From: Chromobotia macracanthus
Lineage: Eukaryota; Chordata; Actinopteri; Cypriniformes; Botiidae
DNA length: 64,000 nt
Direction: 5' to 3'
Assembly: GCA_036877525.1 (NCBI GenBank)
Contig: JAZGTH010000020.1
Coordinates: forward strand, 227,501 to 291,500
Shown here: positions 38,101-47,100 of the stretch, one piece after another
Position numbering within the stretch: the first letter of the stretch is position 1
Layout of the letters: each line of letters opens with the position of its first letter
Made by a program: the position numbers and the translations under genes
Notes under the pieces: generated by a model
Told to the model about the DNA's origin: nothing
The model's database searches: none
What the model saw: the letters and a program-made list of their open reading frames with translations, nothing else

Positions 38101-41100
38101 AAATTAAGCCTACCTTTAATGTAACAAACTGAGCGGGAACCAAAGCATTCAAACTTCCTCTGACAAACAGCATGTAAACAATACAGCAGATTTTGAATAT
38201 TATGGGGTTTTTGTTAACAAATATCCATGTAACGTCACATCACACATTCTACAGGTTGACTTGTTGGGTCGGACTCAGCACAGGCAATGGGATCACATCG
38301 ATGTGACATGCAGGTACATTAAGTACATTAACCCACGCCCGTTAATAAACCTAATCTTTCAGACTGCAGCGCGTTAGAAACGCGTTTTCTCATTGTTTCT
38401 ACTGCAGCAGCTTTGGGCGTACCAGCAGTATTTTCAATGGAAAGTAGCTAAAACCGGCTTCAAAATCGCTGAACGACGCTATGTGCCAATGACGTCACCG
38501 TTTCACAGTCGTATTTAGTCTAGCGTCTGCAGCTGTTTCACTTACATGTCTGACCCTCCTGCTCTCTGTGCTCTCATGTCGTTTAATACAGCCGATTGTT
38601 TCTGTCATCAGACACTGAACGCGACTGCAGTGTTCGCCGTTCACTCAAAATACAACACACCTGACGAGAAAAGCAGTGAACGTGTGTGTCTACTAGAAAG
38701 TGAAGAGGACAGAGCTACTTCAAACATTATCATCAGCTTACAGCACGCGTCACATTTATCATCTCTGGAGAGCTTTAAACTGCCACTATTTAATACAAGC
38801 ACATCTGTGGGAGGGATCATAATGCTACTCCGACATGACGAGATTACAGCAGTACGCATTGTACAAACACTACTGAAACACTGAATTAAGCGAACCTGAA
38901 ATGTAAAGAGATTTTTTTCAATTTATTTTTTTAAAATTGGAGAATTAATTCATTTGCATAATTTATCTTTTTTCAGAGGTGCTGTTGTTGAATTATAAAA
39001 CCTGAAATCAACACTCAAATTGTTAAAAAACTTTCACACTGCTGATCTTCTCATTTCTTTTACTCTCAGTGTTAGTTTGACAACCTGCCATTTATTATTC
39101 CAGTCATGCAAGCATGTCAAACATACAGATGCTTTTGAATGTTTTTGTTTTGCATTTCTAATATATGATACCCGTCATCTATCATGTTAATTGACTAAGT
39201 GTGGTATAGTCTCAGAAGTACATACTGTTTTAGTAGGCAGTCTGAAGACCACTGAGAGAGGTATGAGTCTTCACACACAATGACTGTGAAATGTATTTCT
39301 GATGCACATTTATTCAAATGATTCAAATGTGTTGTAGTTATCTTCAGTTCATTCAGCTCTATGTTCATAAAACAATTACAACCTTAGTATCATGAATTAG
39401 TTTAACTATTATACATCTTATAATGAACAATAACATTTGTAATACCATGTAATCTGTGTTCTGTTGTTTGGAACATTATATAAAAGCGTTATATAAATTG
39501 AACTGAATTTCTGGAACTTAGTAAATACAGCCATTTGGACGACACTGCTGAATTTTTGTTTCTTACTATCTTAGTTTAAGTTTTAAATGCTTACATGATT
39601 ATAATATATTTTTCTAGGTAAACATATGCATATGTTCCCTTAAAAGCAAAGTTTAATTACTATTTTTACTTTTGTGTGTATGTTGGAGTGAAAAGTGAAG
39701 GAATAGTGATCGCTTCATGATTCCTTTCTGTTATTTCATAATTTGAAGACTTAATTTTTCTAAAATGTGTTCAAAGTTATAAAGAATGGGTAGGTGTGTC
39801 CACACTTTGACCTGTTGTGTTTACTTGCCTGTAAGATGTTTCTGGGCAGATTTCCCAAGTTCTCCTGAACGGTGATGGTGTAGGGTGAAAGCTCAAATGT
39901 TGGCAAATAATCGTTTATGTCCAGAAGCACTATGTTAACAGTAGAGCGATCCATGCGGGGGCTGCTCCCACGATCTGTGGCCTGAATAGTCAGAGAATAT
40001 GACGACTGTGTTTCCCGATCCAGGAGTTTTGCCACTGAAATCACTCCTGTTACAGAGTCAATACGAAAATCAGAATTCACGTTCCCACTGGCAATGGAAA
40101 ACCGAATCTGGCCATTGGTTCCCTCATCTGCGTCGCTGGCAAACACCTGGAGCACGTCGGTTCCTGTGAGTGTGTTCTCCTCAATCTCAATGTCATAGAT
40201 GTTTTGGGAGAAACTCGGTGTGTTATCGTTCACATCCAACACAATCATTGTGACCTCCATGCTGGAGGAAAGAGGCGTTTCACCCTTATCAGTGGCCACG
40301 ATTGTTAGAGTGTAATTTGACATCTCCTCCCGGTCCAGTTCTCCCACCAGCATCACCTCACCATTAATGTTTCCAACGCTGAACTTGTTTCCAAACATCC
40401 CCTTAAGGGAATATTCCACATAACTGTTTGGCCCGCTGTCCGCGTCAGTTGCCTGTGCAGTAAATACTACAGTGTCCACTGGGGTATTCTCCTGAATGTA
40501 AGCCACCTTCTGAGAGATGAAGGTGGGCGGGCAGTCATTCACATCCAGAAGTATGATTGACACTTGTGCTGTACTGGTGAATCGGGCCATGGGAGGCGGA
40601 GCCAAGTCATTAACAGTGATAACTAGATTGTAAAAAGACTGAGTCTCCCGGTCTAAGAGCTCTTTGGTCTGCAGGACGCCCGTGTTAGTTACGGAAAACT
40701 GGAATTGTGGGTCACCAGACACAATAGCATAATGCAGCTCTGCATTTGGCCCTGAAAAACACAAAAACGTTCAGTTAACCAATGGCTAAACTGCTGATGT
40801 AATTTATTGTTGTTGAAAATAGCCAACATAAAATGTAAGACTAAACTGAAATTTATGCTCTACCAAGGAATATCTAGCTGCCTATTTCAGTAATAATTTG
40901 AAAAATAGGTCGATTTTAAAGTATCATGCTATAGAGGTATGTAGTTGAAATGTGATGTTCAGAACAAATGTGTAGCTCTGTTCCAAACCCTCGTCACCTG
41001 CCTACTTAGATAGCATGTTAAGACATCATAGTAAGCAAGACAGCTCACTAGAGTTTGAAACTAAACTTATTCCTTTTCACAGCTGTGACCCCTGATGGGG

Positions 41101-44100
41101 GTAAAAAAAATCATCTTAAACCAGCTGAATGTGGTCAGCTAGTCTGCCAAGCTGGTTAAGTTGGTCAGTTTTGATACTTTGCTGTACGGTTGCTGACTTG
41201 GCTTACTAGATAAACAACAGCTTGACCAGTCTGGGAGACCAGCTAACCAGCTTAAATCATCTATGACAAGCACCCCCAGGCAGCTTTAAGACGTTTGTTT
41301 TTTTTAAAGTGGACATTAGCTTTCAGTGACATTGATGGTAACTGTGCTGTAGGTCCCAGCACACACTGTGTTCAGGCCCGTTACTCAGTGTTCTCCTGTT
41401 CGAAAAGAATACAAACCAGCATACAGAGAAATACACCCATTATGTACAATATACAGTATTTTGAAAGCTGGGTCATTATCTTTTAATGAATTCTTTATTC
41501 TGCTGCTATAATGTTACAGCTAGCGTGCAATAGGAATCTGTAGATATAATCTCAGCTCAGAGTAAATTATGTCTAATTGAGCGTCTGTTCTGCTCATGGG
41601 GAACGCTGCGGCACCTTCCCACACTGGCTCTATTTACAAAACAACCTGCCCGCTTCAGAACCTAAATGCTGTCCTCCACCACAGGGGTCAGAGGTCAGGG
41701 GTCAGGAAATGCTAACAATGTCTCCGGTCTCACATCATTAGAAATGCAGTGACTGGGGCGTGCACGTACACACGGAGAGAAGGAAAAGCAGCAGGAGGAG
41801 AGGCCAGAGACTGGAATGTAGGTCACCAAAACCACAGCAGACAGAGAGTCAGAAAGCAGACATAAAACTGCACTGAACGACCAAGACTATCTTCAACATT
41901 TAACAGGTGAGCTCACAAAACCCTTCAATTATATTTCACCCCACAATCAAAATAAAACTAGTGTAGAAACTAATGTAAGAAATTACATTATATTTGGTAT
42001 GATGAAAATTAAGTCTGAAAATTAAGACTTTTTTGCAATTTTGTTATTTTTTTAATGACAATTACACATATTGTTTAAACTGTAAAAAAAACATAATTTT
42101 AAGCCTTTAGTTTTACAGTGACGGTTTTTAAAACATCATTTTATACAGACTGCCTTGTTCTCTGCCAGCAGTGGGAATTGAACATATAAGTCCAACTGTC
42201 TAACCATTAGGCCACAACTGCTTCCTTTAAAAATGTTTTTTCTTTCTATCCAGCAGTGTGGAGTCTTTCTATCTCCTGTGACTAAAACTGCATGTGTAAA
42301 CATCTGAGGAGCAACACTGATTAAACCAACATTATAATGGCAGATGAGAAACATGTCAGGTGACTGTCAGCATTCTGATGTTGGAATATGATTGGACGAT
42401 GTTTTTTTCAACTCTGTTTCTGTTTCTTACCGTCATCTGCGTCTCTTGCACTGACTGTGAGGATGGCTGTTCCCGGACTCAAACTCTCCAGGACGGAGGC
42501 GCTAAACATGGAGCTGTTGAAGATGGGCGGATTGTCGTTAACATCCAGAAGGTTGAAGTAAACTCGGACGGAGCTGAAGAGACCCCCTCCATCCTGAGCC
42601 TGGACTGTGAGAATGAAGTGCTGCTGAGACTCGTAGTCCAGCGGGCGGGTGACATTAAACACGCCAGTTACAGGATTCAGGAGGAAGGTGTTATCTTCAT
42701 CATCCTCCTCTACAGAGTATGTGATCTCACCATTCAGCCCGGAGTCTGAGTCACTGGCCAAGATGGCCGCCACAATAGAGCCTGAACCAAAACACAAAAC
42801 ACAGCAGTACAGAAACATCTGACAGATTACAGACTAGAGATCTGAAGTTGATAGTATGAATATTCTCCCCTTTCCTGCGTCAACACAGAAATAGACCAAG
42901 AGGATCATGTCTTCCCAGCTGATAATTTTAGGTTATAAGAATATTTCCATTAAATAACAACTGTTCTAGGAACAGTTTTTTAGATGGTTGCCCGAAGTTA
43001 ATGCTTGATTATAAGAACGTCATTTAAACTTTTAAAAATTCTGTAATATTTTTAAAACATTCCACTAACAATTTAAGAATGAGTTTTTAACTAACGTTTT
43101 TAAAACGTTGGCCCATGACATGATGTTAAAAAAAAATCTACAAATGTTACTGCAAGAAACGTTTTTAAATAACTATGAGACAACTTTTAGAGAACGTTTC
43201 TCAAAGTCCACTAAAGGCGGCAGAGCAAACTCTGGAATAGTCTCCCTGATGCTGTTCGGGGCTCAGACACACTCACTGTTCAAATCTAGATTAAAGACAC
43301 ATCTCTTTAGCCAAGCATTCTAATAATGCATCTCATCACCTTGTATTTCCATTTAACCTCAGATAGAAAACAAATGATTTTCTTCTTATGCTCTTAACAG
43401 TATGAACAGCAGCTATGCTAATTATTCTCTGTCTTGTGTTTTTAACTCAGGATATAAATCCTGGGGTAGCTACAGATTATGCCTGCTCCAGTATGGATCC
43501 AGCATATTAAAATACATTGAAAATGTTATACATTTTATTAAGATATATTCATGTTATACATTTTATTAAGATATATTCATGTTATACATTTTTTTAAGAT
43601 ATATTCATGTTATACATTTTTTTAAGATATATTCATGTTATACATTTGATCAGTACTTGTGTTTCCCTGGGAATTGAACCCACAACTTTTGCACTGCTAA
43701 TGCAATGTTATATCCCCTGTCCTCTCCAGTACCAAACATGTGTATGTCAATCATATCCTGTGTGACCTTTTGACACTGATCTACAGGGTGAGGGCTCGTA
43801 CCTGGTGCCATGTCCTCTGGGATGTCGAAGGAGTACACCGAGCGGGAAAACTGTGGCGTGTGATCATTCACGTCGCTGACCGTGATGTTCACCCACACAT
43901 CAGATGACTGCTGCCCGTCATCGGCACGCACCAGCAGGGAATACTTAGACCGGCGCTCTCGGTCCAGTCGCCTGGTGGCCGTCAGATCGCCGGATTCCGG
44001 ATCGATGCGGAAACTGTCATCTGCTCCGCTGATGATGCTGTAGGTCACCAGGGCATTCGGACCCTGAACAGAACACACACACATTCTCTTGCTTCAAAAC

Positions 44101-47100
44101 TACAATGCACTTCTGTAATCTGACAAATTTCAAAGAAAATTATAGTATGAATGTTAAAAATATATAAATTACATAATAGATTAAAGCAATAAATGAGAGG
44201 TCATATGTTTCCCAGATCTGACCATTGTTTAGTGGTGTTGTTTTGCATGACATTTGCATGACATTGTTTTGCAGTGGTGTGAGTGCATAAACTGTGCCCA
44301 GTTAACAGCAGTAAAATCACTGAGAGGCGCAAAGAACAAAGAACTGGTTAAACTGTAAGATTAATTAAATGTCTTGCCAGGGTGCAAGTTTTGTTATGCT
44401 GGTTGAAAGTCTCTGCACATCCTGATAGCAATCACTAAGTAATGTGGTGTAAATATATTTATAGAAATATAGATCCTCTGTGAAAGTTGCAGGGCTCTAA
44501 AATGTTCATCCAATCATTGTATACAGTTCACATGTGCAATGATAGGATGTTCTACTTGCCTGTTAAACTATGTGCGTGTTCATGTGATGGAAAAGCGTGG
44601 CGTTGGAGAGCAATCTGAAGGGAGGGCAGGATCTTATGCTTTCATGGCTAGCTTGCTATTACCAGCATCTCCAAAACTTTACTTGACCTTTAATGTGTCT
44701 GTGTGTCAAGTCACTCCTGATCCATACAGACATTCAGAGCATTGAACTTCAGATTCCACATGTACCAATTACATGCAAAGTATTTTAATTTCCGAACAGA
44801 TGTAAAGTTTCTGAAGTCAGGTTCCAGTCGGCTTCTGACCAGTGGAGAATAATAAATTCAGCATGCCAAACACTCTCACTTCTGAACACACAAACACTGA
44901 AATCAGACTTCACATGTGTGAAGGAGAGAGGGAGACAGGATACGGTGAGACAGAGAGAGGAAGAGTGAGGCAGCATGAAGTGAGACAGACTTTCTGGTCC
45001 TGGTCCTGCTTTTTGAATTGTGGGGATATATGGTTCCTCTGTAAATTCTGATAAATTGATCCCCTGACACCTGCTGCTAGCACAACATCTGATATGACAG
45101 CGAGCTGGAGGAGGAGAAATCTAATGTGGCATATGAATAACGCTGGTGACAGACTGTTATGTCCCTGTTTGAGCAGAAGACAATGTGAGTCCAGACAGGA
45201 TCAGAGCGGAGGACATTAAAGAAGAGATTCTACACAACAAAGCGTGCTAGACTTATTCACCATCAAGAATCAGTAGAGGCATTCAGACTCTGGACGCCAA
45301 CTGTATCTGTTTATCCTTTTCTAGCCGTCTCAGTTATCTTAGAAAGTATAATTATATACTATAATGGTACAATTTTGTGCTGTTTAACATTTTAACAATT
45401 TTACTGTTATGCGAGCATGTCTTTACATCTTTGTATGTCTTAATGTAGCTAGATTTCTCAACAAACTTTAAAAGGGGGGCTTTAAAATGATTTAAAATAA
45501 GCATTACAAACAGCTAAAACAACTATAAATCAAGGTATTTCTTAGTGTCTGGTCATTTTTATAATGAATATTTGCCAGACTCCACATATTCTCCACATAT
45601 CCTCCATATTTTTTTGGGTAGAAATTGTGAAGGGGCCTTGAAGTTAAAAGATTGACATCCACTGTTTTAATGTTTCTTTTCCCTCTATTTTTCATTTCTT
45701 AGGAAAACACTGAGTTGCTTTGTCTCTTGTGTGCTGGAAAAGATGAAAAAGGGTGAGTATTATTCTTCTGTCATTGATCTGTGCAGCAGATCTCTGGATT
45801 TCCCATCAGCCACCTGGGCCCGCCCCCTCTTCCGCCCGGCAGCCAGTTAATGCTGTGATGGGCTTCTCAGGGCTGCAGACTCCTGGACTTTAAGCATTCA
45901 TATGATCTGCACTAAAGAGAACTTGAGTTTAACTGTTCTGTAGAGGTGGAGCCTATCCACCGGCCAATCAAAACACAGACTGAACCAAACATAAGGAAAG
46001 TAACTCAAGCCACCAGAGCAGAAAAGATGTAGAATGTTTAGAGAGAAAAATCACCATTTCCTGTGAATCTAACAGGTTCTCACATCAGTTAACCCTGCTA
46101 AAAGCAGTCTTGAACACTTGTCAGCTGCTGGACATGCTAAATATCAGTTTGGCCAGTCTGGGAGACAAGCTAAACCAACTTAACCAGCTAAGAGCAACAA
46201 AACCCTTTTAGACTGGTTAAGATGTTTTACAATTTGGTGATTTCAGTAAAACTTTGGTTTAATTATAGTTGTTTTATTCGATTTCTCTTTTTGTCTCTCT
46301 CTTCAGGCAATGACTAATGGATATGTCACATATGTTGAGATCAGATTCAGTCCCACATGTGCAGTGAAGCATCTGATCTCATTATGAAATCAATCACTGC
46401 GTTCAGCTGTGCTGCAGCTTTTATCACATGTATGTGAGACAGATCCAGCCCTGCTAGCCGAGCTTCAGCTTTGGGCTTCCTGTATGGGATGTGGGCAGAG
46501 AACTGTACAGGAATAACCCTGGATCAGATTCAGACATGCTGTTAGAGGCCAGCTCTAAAACAGATGCCTTTTAGATCCCACAACTCCTGATGCCCAGATC
46601 AGACTCACTCTGAGTTTATCATTTAAAGGAACACAGTACAAAAATGAATCTCTCTTTAAGGTCTGAATTGGTTCCACTAGGTAACGGAGCAGTGGAGTAG
46701 TTTGCTGAAGTCTCTCTTCATACCATTCTCAGGAGAAACAACTCAAAAATGTCACAGCTCATATGCCAAGAAGAAATGCTAGAGCTATCTTCATGATCCC
46801 AAACACTCCTCATCAGCTTCTGCCAAGACCAAATGATCGGAGCTGTGCTACAGAACTTCATTCTGTAAGTCTGTCCTTATATTGTAGTCAGGTAATACAA
46901 TCTAATTTAGTGTTTTATTATTGGTTAAGTAATGTTTTTTTATGGATGTATGTTTTGCTTGTGTTTCATATAAGAAATAAAACCTATTTCTTTCTAAAAA
47001 GTAAATGGTCACTGTGTATTTTGCTTTCATGAGAATCAATGCTGAAGAAAGAAAAGACACATAACTGAGCTCACGGGAGAGTTGGGTTTCTCTCAGCGCT

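Larger units (their letters stand above)
37355..39828 (-). other. fat4 intron with GC donor, repeat-rich
   Basis: 2,474 bp, starting GCAAGT and ending TTTTTCAG. It contains a repeat at 37755-37985, a Tc1-like end at 37978-38070, a CpG-rich block at 38280-38760 and a LINE 3' tail near 39430-39512. Confidence 0.6.
42782..43801 (-). other. fat4 intron made largely of repeats
   Basis: 1,020 bp: AACGTT-type repeat (42945-43190), LINE 3' fragment (43190-43500), 28-bp tandem repeat (43523-43646) and SINE fragment (43640-43712), almost end to end. Confidence 0.65.

Noticed and set aside
38546..38884. 112-codon plus-strand open frame as a gene
   Set aside because: No domain, no start context or splice partners, and it lies in a CpG-rich, probably repeat-derived part of a fat4 intron. 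Kept only as a finding.
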